Positions 8,082 to 17,366 of a stretch of DNA of 64,000 bases are shown piece by piece. Both the position numbers and the translations under genes were made by a program. This DNA comes from Flavobacteriales bacterium (GTDB lineage Bacteria; Bacteroidota; Bacteroidia; Flavobacteriales_F; PHOS-HE28). How positions within the stretch are numbered: the stretch's first letter is position 1; every line of letters starts with the position of its first letter. Under the pieces are notes generated by a model that made no database searches, was not told where the DNA came from, and worked only from the letters and a program-made list of their open reading frames with translations. The stretch spans positions 34,341 through 98,340 of the forward strand of contig JAGNSU010000005.1 in assembly GCA_017987895.1 (NCBI GenBank), read 5' to 3'.

Positions 8082-9917
8082 ATGCGGCACCACCTCACCC
8101 TTTTCTACGCGCTGCTCCACCTTGGGCTTGCCGCGCAGAACGGTCCTGCAGGTGTGGGAACCGCAGCTAACAACGTGCTCTGGCTAAGAGCGGACAACGG
8201 CGTCAACCAAACCGGTGGTTTCGTGGATACGTGGAACGACCGCTCCGGTAACAACAACCACGCGGCGTTCGCGGTTGGCCAGCCTGGACAAAGACCTGCG
8301 GTGGTAGCGGGCTCTCAAAACGGCTATCCTACGATAGATTTCGATGGGATCGATGATCAACTTCTCGTTCCCGATCAGAACAATTTGGACCTCACCGGTT
8401 GGGACTTCTTCATTGTGAACGCGGTGGACGCGGCCAAGAGCAACAACGTATGGTTCAGCAAGGGCAGCAGCACGCAGTGCAACTACGGCCTGTGGAGTAC
8501 GGCCACCAACGCGCTCCAACTTCCCATCTACGACATCTGGACGCTTTTCAGCGCACCCACCACGATGGCCAATGTGACCGGCCCGGCGTTCACTCTGGAG
8601 CAGTATACGAACAATGTGATCTTCGGATTGTTCCCATCCAGGACAGTCTATAGGAACGGAGTGAACATCTATTCGGATGTGAATCTTTTGCAGCTGCCTC
8701 AGACGAACAATCAACCCTTGCGCATCGGCAACGCCACGGGTGCCACTGGTTGGAACCTGGATGGTGATATCGCCGAGGTGATCATGTTCAACAATCGCGT
8801 GAACACCGCGCACCGCTATTTGATCGCCAACTACCTCGCGGCGAAATACGGGATGGCGCTCGGCGCGAACGAGATCTATCAAATGGACGATGTCGCCAAC
8901 GGCAACTACGACCACGATGTCGCTGGTATAGGAAGGGTGGACGCGAACAACCTGCAGATCGATTCCCGTGGCACCGGCATCGTACGCATTTACAATGCCA
9001 CCAGTCTCGGCAATAACGAGTTCATGATGTGGGGGCACGATAATGACATTCTCGGTACCTGGGGTTCAGTGGATCTTCCTCCGGGTATCCAGGGGCGCTG
9101 GTTCCGCACATGGCGCGTGAGTGAACTCAATGCCACGGCCAGCAGCGCGGTGGATGTCGGAACCGTCACCATGGAGTTCGACCTCACCGGGATCACCCCG
9201 ATCACCACTTCCGATATCCGATTGCTGGTGGACACGGACAACGATGGGATCTTCGCCGATGAGACGCCCATCGGTCCGCCGATCGCAGCGGGCGGGAACA
9301 TCTACCGGTTCACGGGCGTCACCCAACTCGCGAACGCGCGAAGGTTCACGTTGGGCACGATCAACACCTATCAAACCCCATTGCCAGTGGAGCTGGTCCG
9401 TTTCGACGCGGAGGCCGTGCCCCCGACAGGCATAGAGCTCACCTGGTCGACCGCCACTGAAATGGACAATGACCACTTCCTGGTGCAACGCTCGAGCGAC
9501 CTTCTGGAATGGTTGCCGATCGGACAGGTGGATGGCCAAGGCACCATCCTCCAACCGACCGACTATTCCTTCTGGGACAAGGAACCCTTGCATGGCGCGT
9601 CCTACTATCGTCTTCTACAAGTTGATCATAACGGCGAACGGGAACCATCCGCCGTGCGCGGCGTGACCTGGACGCAGGCGTCCTCCCCACGCGTAGTGCC
9701 CAACCCAAGCAATGGCCAATTCGCGCTGCGTCTCGAACCCGCGCTCCCATGCATGGTCCAAATGGTGGATGCGTCCGGCCGTGTGGTATGGTCGAGCCGA
9801 ACTCCCATGACGGGCCTGGTGACCATGGATCTTGGTCACCTTCCCGCAGGCACTTACACCGCGATCATTGGCAATGATCGGGCGCATCTGACCGAACGCG
9901 TGGTCATAGAACACTGA
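8082..9917 (+). CDS. Secreted LamG-like protein with T9SS type A sorting domain
   Basis: A 611-residue secreted protein. Residues 1-19 are a Sec signal peptide ending LAAQ. Residues about 25-260 form a concanavalin-like (LamG/DUF8202-like) beta-sandwich, recognisable from VLWLRADNGV, DRSGNNNHA and the closing AHRYLIANYLAAKYGM. A middle beta-rich region (about 265-440) carries DTDNDGIF, and a PLPVELVRFDA linker leads to a fibronectin-like domain. The C-terminus (about 545-611) is a T9SS sorting domain with VPNPSNGQF and LPAGTYTAII, so the protein is expected to be exported across the outer membrane and anchored or released. The ligand is unknown. It stands alone between atpG and the kinase gene. 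Confidence 0.85.
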   Translation: MRHHLTLFYALLHLGLAAQNGPAGVGTAANNVLWLRADNGVNQTGGFVDTWNDRSGNNNHAAFAVGQPGQRPAVVAGSQNGYPTIDFDGIDDQLLVPDQNNLDLTGWDFFIVNAVDAAKSNNVWFSKGSSTQCNYGLWSTATNALQLPIYDIWTLFSAPTTMANVTGPAFTLEQYTNNVIFGLFPSRTVYRNGVNIYSDVNLLQLPQTNNQPLRIGNATGATGWNLDGDIAEVIMFNNRVNTAHRYLIANYLAAKYGMALGANEIYQMDDVANGNYDHDVAGIGRVDANNLQIDSRGTGIVRIYNATSLGNNEFMMWGHDNDILGTWGSVDLPPGIQGRWFRTWRVSELNATASSAVDVGTVTMEFDLTGITPITTSDIRLLVDTDNDGIFADETPIGPPIAAGGNIYRFTGVTQLANARRFTLGTINTYQTPLPVELVRFDAEAVPPTGIELTWSTATEMDNDHFLVQRSSDLLEWLPIGQVDGQGTILQPTDYSFWDKEPLHGASYYRLLQVDHNGEREPSAVRGVTWTQASSPRVVPNPSNGQFALRLEPALPCMVQMVDASGRVVWSSRTPMTGLVTMDLGHLPAGTYTAIIGNDRAHLTERVVIEH

Positions 9918-10087
9918 GCGTGGTAGCGGATCCTCGCTCGGTGCATTCTGCGTGGGCGCGGACCTGGAGCCCCTCTGATGTACCTGGATAGGAGCGTTCC
10001 GGTGATCGCTCGTTGCGAAAGCTCGGCACCTCTTGCGGGTGATCCCATTGAGGACCAGCGCACGTCATCGCCGGCCTGGTGCGTGCG

Positions 10088-10094
10088 TATTTTG
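10088..10094 (+). promoter_or_regulatory. Possible -7 element of the histidine kinase gene
   Basis: TATTTTG resembles TAnnTTTG with one base missing and lies 28 bases before the chosen ATG at 10123. It supports that ATG over the upstream in-frame GTG or ATG-like starts. Confidence 0.3.
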
Positions 10095-10122
10095 GCGCGG
10101 GCCTAGAGGCCGACAGGCCCAC

Positions 10123-13100
10123 ATGCGTCGCATCTTTCTCCCCTTCCTTCTCGGAGCTGTGTTGTGCGCCCTGTCATGGGGGCTAACGGGACCCGATGAC
10201 GATGCGGTTCTGGCCACGCGCACCGAACGACTTCAGCAGGCCGTGAACAAAGCGGCCAGTGCCCTTCGGGCCCAGGTCCGATCGGTCGCTGCGGATCTCG
10301 ATGCCGAAGGCCTCGACAGCCTGATCCACAGGCAAGGGGATCGATTGATGGATACCCGCACCGGAGTGGAACTTTTCGTGTTCCGTCATGACTCCCTGGT
10401 ATTCTGGACAAGCCGAGCCCCGGCGGAAGGTGGACCGCTCTATCGGGATGTGGCCGGTCATGCGCAACTCCCGGATGGGACATATCTCCATGCCGAGGTG
10501 AACAACGGCCCTTATCGCATCCATGGACTGCGCTTGGTCTGGTATGCTCCACCTATCGAGAACCGCTACCTAACGAAGGGCTTCTCACCCGGTTTGGGGT
10601 TGTTGCACGGGCTTGTGGCCGAGCCTGGTCCGGGGCTTGGTCCGGTAGTGCGCGACGGCGAGGGCCAAGTGATGTTCCGAACGGCATTGCCGGACGAACC
10701 GGGGCCTGGGGGAGGTTGGCCCATCGTTCGTTCCCTGCTGCTGCTGCTCGGGACATGCCTCGTTGTCGTTGCTTTCTGGCGCACCTCCATGCGACTTGCC
10801 GAGAAAACGAACGTCACTACCGGGGTACTTGCTTTCCTTGGCGTTCTTCTTCTGGCCCGTTGGCCTGGATTGACCTACCGCACCTTCCCGGACCAGGACA
10901 CTTTTACCCTTTTCGATCCGGTCCTGTATGCCACGTCCTTCCTTTTCCCCTCGCTTGGGGACTTCCTCCTGAACGCAGGGCTTTTCTTGTGTCTCGTGCT
11001 CTTCGTCCGAAGCGCATTGCACGGGCCCCTTGTTGCGGCTCCACGCGTCGGGCATTTCTGGAACATCGCATGGCTCGCCGTCCTGCTCGTGGTCGCAGCG
11101 TGGCTTACCGGACTGGTACAAGGCCTGGTTACCGACAGCCGGCTCGAACTCGACCTCCAACATGTCGAGGGCTTCGATCCCTACAGCGCGCTTGCTCTCT
11201 GCGGCGCGGCCATCTTCTTTGGGGGATGGTGTTTGTTGGCGGATACCTGGGTCCGTTCATTGGCCCATACGTTACCGATGAAGTATGTGGTGGGGGTAGC
11301 ACTACCCATGCTCTTGTTCTCGATCGCGCTGCACCATTGGGCGGGCGTGTTGGATACGGTGCATGTGCTCTGGCCATGGCCCTTGCTCGCCGTGGCGTAC
11401 TTCGGACGGGTACACCGGCTGGGATTCGCTGAGGCGGTACTGGCCCTGGCGGTGCTCTCGGCGTTCACCGCCCACCTGCTCACGCGGTCGGTGCGGGAAA
11501 GGGAGGAACGGCAACGCACGGCCGTGGCCGAACGCCTGCTGAGCCAGGAGGATCCGGTGGTGGAGCAGATGTTCCGGGAACTCGCTCCTCAACTGCGCAC
11601 CGATCCGATCCTGTATGCTTCGCTCACGGACTCGATGCCTTGCACCGCCGCTGACCTGGACCGCTTGGTGCGACAAGAACGCTTCTCTGGCTATTGGGAG
11701 CGCTACGACGTTCGGCTCTATGCTTTCGGCACCGACGGAATTCCGCGATGCGCCACGGATGCCACACCACCTTTCATCGGGTCCGGCGCCTTGTCCATTC
11801 CGGGCCGCTCGGTGGCCATCACCGACATGCCCGATCTGCATGTGGAGCATGGTGCGGACAAGCGTCCCTTCTACCATGCCCGCGTAGCGATCATGCCGGC
11901 GGACACACTGGGACCTGCCCAGCTCATCGTCGAACTCCATCCGCGCTTGGTGCCGGAAGGGCTCGGCTTTCCGGAGTTGCTGCTGGCCGGTAGCGACCCG
12001 CTCGACCAGCGCATCGACCGCTACGATCGTGCACGCTACGAGAGCGGGCAACTGGTGGAAGGGTCCGGGGCAACGGTGTTCCCCCTGCACTGGGACCCGG
12101 TGCGCACGGCACCCGTAAAGGTCGCCGATCATGCCCTCATCCCCTACGGAGACCCCGCAGGATCGCTCTTGGTGCTGAGCGTCCCAGAGGTCACCTGGGT
12201 GGACAAAGCCACGGGGTTCAGCTACCTCTTCGCCTTCTTCAGTCTGTTGTTCGTGCTGGTCTTCGGCGTCGTCGCCGTGGTCCGGAACCGCGGGCTTCCG
12301 TCGGTGAGCATCGCGGGGAAGGTCCGCCTCGCCTTGGTTTCGTTCACTGTGATCGGGCTGGTTTTCTTCGGTCTTGGTACACAGCGTCTCCTCAGCGGTT
12401 CCTATGCCGAACGAAGCACTGCGGCGCTGGTGGAAAAAACCCGCTCCGTTCATGTCGAACTGCAGCGCAGATTGGATGGCACGGCGCCGCTAGCAGGTGA
12501 CCGTAACGCGTATCTGGACCATGTGCTGGGGCGCCTCAGCAATATCTTCTTCACGGACATCCACGTTTACCGCCGCGATGGCCAGGTGTTGTCCTCCTCG
12601 CGGCCGCAACTGTTCTCCGCTGGGTTGCTTGGACGACGGATGGACCCCGCCGCGTATCTCGAATTGGCGATCCGCGGTTCGAACATGTTCGTGCATGAGG
12701 AAGCCCTGGGTAAGGCCGTACACCGCGCGGCCTATATGCCGCTGCGCGACGACCGCGGCGTTCTGCTCGGCTATCTCGGTCTGCCCTCCTTCGCCGACCA
12801 AGCCCAACAGGACCGCGATCGCGCCGCCGTGTATGTGGCTGTTGCCAACCTCTTCGTGCTGCTCTTCGCCCTCAGCGTGCTGGTGGCGGTGTTCATCAGC
12901 AACTGGACCACGCGACCATTGGATGTGCTGAAGGAGAGCCTGCGTCGTGTGGCGCTCACCGGGGCGAACGTGCCACTGCGGTACCGGGGGCAGGATGAAG
13001 TAGGCCGACTTGTGGAAGTGTACAACAGCAAAGTGGAGGAACTGCGCGAAAGCGCGGAGAAGCTCGCGCGCAGCGAGCGCGAGAGCGCCTGGCGCGAAAT

Positions 13101-13749
13101 GGCGCGGCAGGTGGCGCACGAGATCAAGAACCCGCTCACCCCGATGAAATTGAACGTGCAGCACTTCCAACGCACCTGGGACCCCGGTGCGAGCGACGCA
13201 CGCGAACGCCTCGACCGTTTCACCACCGCGCTGGTCCAGCAGATCGATGTGCTGGGACGTATCGCCGGTGAGTTCTCGCACTTCGCACAGATGCCGCCCG
13301 CCCGACCCGAGCCCCTGGACCTGCGCGACGTGGTCTCCGCAGCGATCGGTCTGTTCCACGGTCACCCGAACGTGCATTTGACGCTCGATGCGAGCGGCCC
13401 TATCCCGGTCCTTGCCGATCGCGAGCATCTGTTGCGTGTCTTCAACAACCTGCTCCAGAACGCGCTACAGGCGATCCCGAACGATCGCGACGGATCGGTC
13501 CGTGTGGTGCTTCGGCGAGAGCATGGACAGGCCGTCGCCGAAGTGCGCGACAACGGGACCGGCATCGCGGATGATGTTCGCGACCGCATCTTCACCCCCA
13601 GCTTCACCACCAAGACCAGCGGCATGGGCCTGGGTCTGGCCATGGTGAAGCGGATGGTGGAACAGGCCGGCGGAACCGTGCGCTTCGAGACGCGCGTGGG
13701 GGAAGGCAGTACGTTCTTTCTCACCCTACCGCTCGAAATGCCTCATTGA
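10123..13749 (+). CDS. Large membrane NtrY-like sensor histidine kinase
   Basis: A 1208-residue sensor kinase, much longer than typical ones. I start it at ATG 10123 (MRRIFLPFLL), a membrane signal anchor; the longer frame from 10033 begins with unlikely Arg-rich sequence. After one helix and an extracytoplasmic stretch there are about seven hydrophobic segments (about 200-470), a second soluble sensor region (about 480-690), two more helices, a further sensor loop, and a helix leading to a HAMP domain at about 927-975. The kinase core has H999 in VAHEIKNPLTPMK, N1113 in the N box, DNGTGI, and GMGLGLAMVKRM at about 1167. The AWREMARQVAHEIKNPLTP motif is typical of NtrY kinases. No response regulator is adjacent, so its partner is unknown. 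Confidence 0.88.
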   Translation: MRRIFLPFLLGAVLCALSWGLTGPDDDAVLATRTERLQQAVNKAASALRAQVRSVAADLDAEGLDSLIHRQGDRLMDTRTGVELFVFRHDSLVFWTSRAPAEGGPLYRDVAGHAQLPDGTYLHAEVNNGPYRIHGLRLVWYAPPIENRYLTKGFSPGLGLLHGLVAEPGPGLGPVVRDGEGQVMFRTALPDEPGPGGGWPIVRSLLLLLGTCLVVVAFWRTSMRLAEKTNVTTGVLAFLGVLLLARWPGLTYRTFPDQDTFTLFDPVLYATSFLFPSLGDFLLNAGLFLCLVLFVRSALHGPLVAAPRVGHFWNIAWLAVLLVVAAWLTGLVQGLVTDSRLELDLQHVEGFDPYSALALCGAAIFFGGWCLLADTWVRSLAHTLPMKYVVGVALPMLLFSIALHHWAGVLDTVHVLWPWPLLAVAYFGRVHRLGFAEAVLALAVLSAFTAHLLTRSVREREERQRTAVAERLLSQEDPVVEQMFRELAPQLRTDPILYASLTDSMPCTAADLDRLVRQERFSGYWERYDVRLYAFGTDGIPRCATDATPPFIGSGALSIPGRSVAITDMPDLHVEHGADKRPFYHARVAIMPADTLGPAQLIVELHPRLVPEGLGFPELLLAGSDPLDQRIDRYDRARYESGQLVEGSGATVFPLHWDPVRTAPVKVADHALIPYGDPAGSLLVLSVPEVTWVDKATGFSYLFAFFSLLFVLVFGVVAVVRNRGLPSVSIAGKVRLALVSFTVIGLVFFGLGTQRLLSGSYAERSTAALVEKTRSVHVELQRRLDGTAPLAGDRNAYLDHVLGRLSNIFFTDIHVYRRDGQVLSSSRPQLFSAGLLGRRMDPAAYLELAIRGSNMFVHEEALGKAVHRAAYMPLRDDRGVLLGYLGLPSFADQAQQDRDRAAVYVAVANLFVLLFALSVLVAVFISNWTTRPLDVLKESLRRVALTGANVPLRYRGQDEVGRLVEVYNSKVEELRESAEKLARSERESAWREMARQVAHEIKNPLTPMKLNVQHFQRTWDPGASDARERLDRFTTALVQQIDVLGRIAGEFSHFAQMPPARPEPLDLRDVVSAAIGLFHGHPNVHLTLDASGPIPVLADREHLLRVFNNLLQNALQAIPNDRDGSVRVVLRREHGQAVAEVRDNGTGIADDVRDRIFTPSFTTKTSGMGLGLAMVKRMVEQAGGTVRFETRVGEGSTFFLTLPLEMPH

Positions 13750-13854
13750 TCGACACGACCGGAGGTGAACATCGAACTGTGTACAATGGCATATGACCGC
13801 ACGGGAGATCGGGGAACCTCAAGCGGCATCTTCGGGGTATCCATCCCAGCGGCC

Positions 13855-16503
13855 ATGCGCAAACACCTCGTCCTCTTCTGTGGCCTACTACCCACACCTT
13901 ATCTGCTTGGCCAAGCACCGGGCATTGCCTGGCAGCACGCTCTGGGCGGATCGGCCACCGACGAAGCGAAGGATGTGGAACAGACCGCTGATGGCGGATC
14001 CGTGATCATAGGGTCCACGCAATCGACCAACGGCGACGTCACGGGGCTCCATGGCGGAACTGATATCTGGGTAGTGAAGCTCGATGCATTGGGCGCGCTC
14101 GTATGGCAGAGGACGCTTGGCGGGTCCGGCTACGACTACCCCGGAGCGATATCCCCGACGAGCGACGGGGGTTACATCGCAGTGGGGAGGAGCAGCTCAA
14201 CCGATGGGGATGTGACAGGCAACCATGGCGGAACTGCTGATGCCTGGGTGGCGAAGCTCGATACCGCTGGCAATATCCAATGGCAGCGCTCGCTCGGTGG
14301 TACGTTGAGCGATTGGGGCTACGACGTACTGCCGACCAACGACGGAGGCTACATCGTCGCTGCGAGCACATACTCAAGCGATGGTGACGTAACCTTCATC
14401 CATGGTTACGAGGATGCCTGGCTCATTAAGCTGAATGCCCTTGGAGACATTGTCTGGGAACGCACCTATGGAGGCTCCCTCTATGAAAGTGCGAAAGCTG
14501 TCCGGCAGACGATCGATGGAGGTTTCATCCTTGCGGGATATACCCAATCCACTGACGGTGATGTGGTGGGTAACAATGGTTGGCGGGACGCCTGGGTGGT
14601 GAAAGTGGATGGCACCGGCAACATCCAATGGCAGGCGTGCTACGGCGGCACGCAGATGGAGGACTTTGGATCGTTGGCCACCACCTCAGATGGTGGTTAC
14701 ATCCTGGCAGGGAACGCCGCATCCGAGGATGGGGATGTGGTGGGCTGGCATCCCGGTTACACCTGCGGAAGCCCGCATGAGGATGGATGGATAGTGAAGA
14801 TCGATGGCAGCGGATCACTCGAATGGCAGCGGTGCCTGGGAGGTCTCAGTTTTGAATCCATGATGGACGTTCAGCAAACACCGGATAACCGTTTCGTGGT
14901 CGCAGGGGTGGCCGGATGGTTGGATGGCGATGTGGAGACCAATCTTGGGGGCAACGACTATTGGGTGTTACAGTTGGATCCTTCCGGCAATATCGACTGG
15001 CAAACATCCCTGGGAGGCTCCAGCAGCGAGACGCCCGGTGCCCTCGCTCTGCTGGACGATGGCGGTATTGAGATCGTTGGATCCACGGGCTCAACGAACG
15101 GCGATGTGACCGGACATCATGGGGGCCTCGACATCTGGGCGGTGAAACTCACGGGCGAATACAACACCATTACCGGCACGCTCTTCTGCGACATGAACAG
15201 CAACGGTGCACAGGATATGGGCGAGCCACCCATACCCTACCGCGGTGTGCAGACGATCGGAACGGGCGAAGTCACCTGGTCGAGGCAGGACGGTACGTAC
15301 CACCTCGTGGTGGCCGGGGACGGCAACTTCGATATGGAAACTATGGCCATTCCCAACTACAGCAGTGCTCCAACCACACATTCCGCAGCGTTCACAGGTT
15401 TCCAACAGACCGACGCCGCCAACGACTTCGCGTTGCAGCCCACCGCAGCGGTCAATGATCTCACCGTGGCCATCACGCCTTCCTTCGCTTTCCGGCCTGG
15501 TTTCTCAGCGCAGTATTCCATCCACTACAGCAATGTCGGCACCACTGGGCTCGCACCCACTTTGGTCTTCCAGCTCGATCCGAACTTCATTTTCGACCAC
15601 GCCTCCGTAGCCCCCGACGCGGTCACCGCTGATTCCATCGTGTGGATGCCTGGAACCGTACAACCGTTCGAGGGTGCAACCATCACGGTGTACGGCACGG
15701 TGGATCAGAACGCCCCGCTCGGCTCCACGATCGCTTCCTCCGCGAGCATCGCACCCCTCATCGATGATGTGGAGCCCAGCAACAACTCCGCGACGTGGGA
15801 TGTGACCGTCATCGGATCGTACGACCCCAACGACATCATCGTGGACCGCGCCACGGTGGAGCCCGCCGAGCTGGTCGACCCTCCTTACCTCAACTATGCG
15901 ATCCGCTTTCAGAACACCGGCACGGACACGGCCTTCACTGTGCTCGTGGAAGACATACTTCCACAAGAACTGCAGTTCAGCACCTTCCAGTTCGTGGCCG
16001 CTTCCCATCCCATGGAGATCGCCTACAACGCCAACAGCAAGCGACTTTCCTTCCGCTTCGACAACATCCTGCTGCCCGACAGCAACACCAACGAGGAAGC
16101 GAGCCACGGTTACGTACACTACCGGATCAAGCCGCTTTCCTCGCTCACGCTGGGCGATTCCATCCTGAACCAGGCGGCCATCTTCTTCGACTACAATTCA
16201 CCGGTGTTCACCAACACCGCGCATACGGTGATCGAGGCGGCCACAGCGATGGCAGGAGCGATGCCGACCGATGATCTCTTGCTCTACCCCAATCCAGCGC
16301 GAGGTTCGGTACGGGTGAACTCAATTACCGCTGATCCACACGCGATGATCGTCGTTGCGGATGTCACTGGCCGCGAACTGCTGCGGGATAGGATGACCGG
16401 CACCACGCAGACCCTCAATGTCATTGACCTGCCGCGTGGTGTGTACATGGTATCTCTGCACACAACGAACGGAGAGCGAACGCAGCGTTTAGTGCTGGAG
16501 TGA
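13855..16503 (+). CDS. T9SS cargo: seven-repeat propeller, SdrB-like and DUF7619 domains
   Basis: An 882-residue secreted protein; ATG 13855 gives a signal peptide ending LLGQ, whereas the frame from 13765 adds an implausible leader. Residues about 30-435 hold seven repeats of 57-65 residues with the pattern QTxDGGYIxxG, STxGDVxGxHG, WVVKLD, GNIxWQ and LGGS, most simply a seven-bladed beta-propeller. Then come an SdrB/Cna-like domain (FCDMNSNGAQDMGEPP), a DUF11-like domain, and DUF7619 (about 653-795: SYDPNDIIV, AIRFQNTGTDTAF, ILLPDSNTNE). The C-terminus (about 805-882) is a T9SS type A sorting domain (LYPNPARGS, LPRGVYMVS). It is a paralogue of the reverse-strand gene at 32983-34542. Role: probably surface or adhesion, not proven. 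Confidence 0.86.
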   Translation: MRKHLVLFCGLLPTPYLLGQAPGIAWQHALGGSATDEAKDVEQTADGGSVIIGSTQSTNGDVTGLHGGTDIWVVKLDALGALVWQRTLGGSGYDYPGAISPTSDGGYIAVGRSSSTDGDVTGNHGGTADAWVAKLDTAGNIQWQRSLGGTLSDWGYDVLPTNDGGYIVAASTYSSDGDVTFIHGYEDAWLIKLNALGDIVWERTYGGSLYESAKAVRQTIDGGFILAGYTQSTDGDVVGNNGWRDAWVVKVDGTGNIQWQACYGGTQMEDFGSLATTSDGGYILAGNAASEDGDVVGWHPGYTCGSPHEDGWIVKIDGSGSLEWQRCLGGLSFESMMDVQQTPDNRFVVAGVAGWLDGDVETNLGGNDYWVLQLDPSGNIDWQTSLGGSSSETPGALALLDDGGIEIVGSTGSTNGDVTGHHGGLDIWAVKLTGEYNTITGTLFCDMNSNGAQDMGEPPIPYRGVQTIGTGEVTWSRQDGTYHLVVAGDGNFDMETMAIPNYSSAPTTHSAAFTGFQQTDAANDFALQPTAAVNDLTVAITPSFAFRPGFSAQYSIHYSNVGTTGLAPTLVFQLDPNFIFDHASVAPDAVTADSIVWMPGTVQPFEGATITVYGTVDQNAPLGSTIASSASIAPLIDDVEPSNNSATWDVTVIGSYDPNDIIVDRATVEPAELVDPPYLNYAIRFQNTGTDTAFTVLVEDILPQELQFSTFQFVAASHPMEIAYNANSKRLSFRFDNILLPDSNTNEEASHGYVHYRIKPLSSLTLGDSILNQAAIFFDYNSPVFTNTAHTVIEAATAMAGAMPTDDLLLYPNPARGSVRVNSITADPHAMIVVADVTGRELLRDRMTGTTQTLNVIDLPRGVYMVSLHTTNGERTQRLVLE

Positions 16504-16511
16504 TCCACGCC

Positions 16512-16544
16512 TTGTCCGGCACTGCGGTGGCCGGGATACTTTTG
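16512..16544 (+). promoter_or_regulatory. Promoter of the crotonase gene
   Basis: TTG at 16512-16514 and a perfect TAnnTTTG element, TACTTTTG, at 16537-16544 are 22 bases apart, the best-formed Bacteroidota promoter in the window. It lies 33 bases before the start codon. Confidence 0.55.
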
Positions 16545-16548
16545 AGGA

Positions 16549-16565
16549 CCCTTCGCGGCGAAGGG
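16549..16565 (+). promoter_or_regulatory. Perfect hairpin in the crotonase 5' leader
   Basis: CCCTTCG and CGAAGGG form a seven-base perfect inverted repeat around a three-base loop, between the -7 element and the ATG at 16578. If transcription starts about seven bases after the -7, this hairpin is at the 5' end of the mRNA. It could stabilise the transcript or be an operator; nothing distinguishes these. Confidence 0.45.
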
Positions 16566-16577
16566 TGAACCCGACCC

Positions 16578-17366
16578 ATGAGCTACCTGAACCTTTTGAT
16601 CAACGATGCGGAAGGCATCCGCACCATCACCATCAACCGACCGCAGCAGCTCAACGCGCTGAACCGCGACACGATCGATGAGCTCGATCGCGCCTTGAGC
16701 GAGGCGGATGCGGACAAAGGCGTGCGCGTGATGATCATCACCGGCAGCGGGGCCAAGGCCTTCGTCGCTGGGGCGGACATCAAGGAGTTCGCGCACTTCT
16801 CCGTGGAAGAAGGCAAGGCCTTGAGCGCCGACGGCCAGCGCAAGCTCTTCGACCATGTGGAACGCATGAGCAAACCAGTGATCGCCGCCGTGAACGGCTT
16901 CGCCCTCGGCGGCGGTTTGGAACTAGCCATGGCCTGCCACTTCCGCGTGGCGAGCCAGACCGCCAAGTTCGGTCTGCCAGAGGTCTCGCTAGGCGTGATC
17001 CCCGGGTACGGCGGTACGCAACGGCTCGCGCGTTTGGTGGGCAAAGGGAAAGCTCTGGAGATGACCCTGATGGGCAACATGGGTTTCGATCCTGCGGAAG
17101 AGGCCCTGCAATGGGGGCTGGTGAACCACGTTGTACCACCGGACCAACTGCTCTCCACCTGCCAGGAGCTCGCCAGTAAGATCGCACGCAACAGCCCCAC
17201 CGCCCTCGCCGCCGCCATCCGCGCGGTGAACGCCGGCTACGAGCCCGGCGTGAACGGCATGCAACGCGAGATCGAGGAGTTCGGCAAGTGCTTCGGCACG
17301 CCTGATTTCAAGGAAGGCACCAGCGCGTTCATGGAGAAGCGGCAGGCGAACTTCATGGTTGCGTGA
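16578..17366 (+). CDS. Enoyl-CoA hydratase/isomerase (crotonase) family protein
   Basis: A 262-residue crotonase-fold enzyme expected to hydrate trans-2-enoyl-CoA. Both catalytic glutamates are present: E115 in GGGLELAMAC and E135 in LPEVSLGVIPG, spaced exactly as in rat mitochondrial enoyl-CoA hydratase. The oxyanion-hole motifs AGADIKEF and NGFALGGG are intact. The length is normal. It could act in fatty-acid or amino-acid breakdown or as a 3-hydroxybutyryl-CoA dehydratase; no other beta-oxidation gene is adjacent, so the substrate is open. The next gene starts at the GTG overlapping its stop. Confidence 0.9.
   Translation: MSYLNLLINDAEGIRTITINRPQQLNALNRDTIDELDRALSEADADKGVRVMIITGSGAKAFVAGADIKEFAHFSVEEGKALSADGQRKLFDHVERMSKPVIAAVNGFALGGGLELAMACHFRVASQTAKFGLPEVSLGVIPGYGGTQRLARLVGKGKALEMTLMGNMGFDPAEEALQWGLVNHVVPPDQLLSTCQELASKIARNSPTALAAAIRAVNAGYEPGVNGMQREIEEFGKCFGTPDFKEGTSAFMEKRQANFMVA

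Noticed and set aside
14000..15170. Similar repeated DNA in the forward-strand cargo gene
   Set aside because: Also in-frame protein repeats of about 58 residues, diverged at DNA level; no array.
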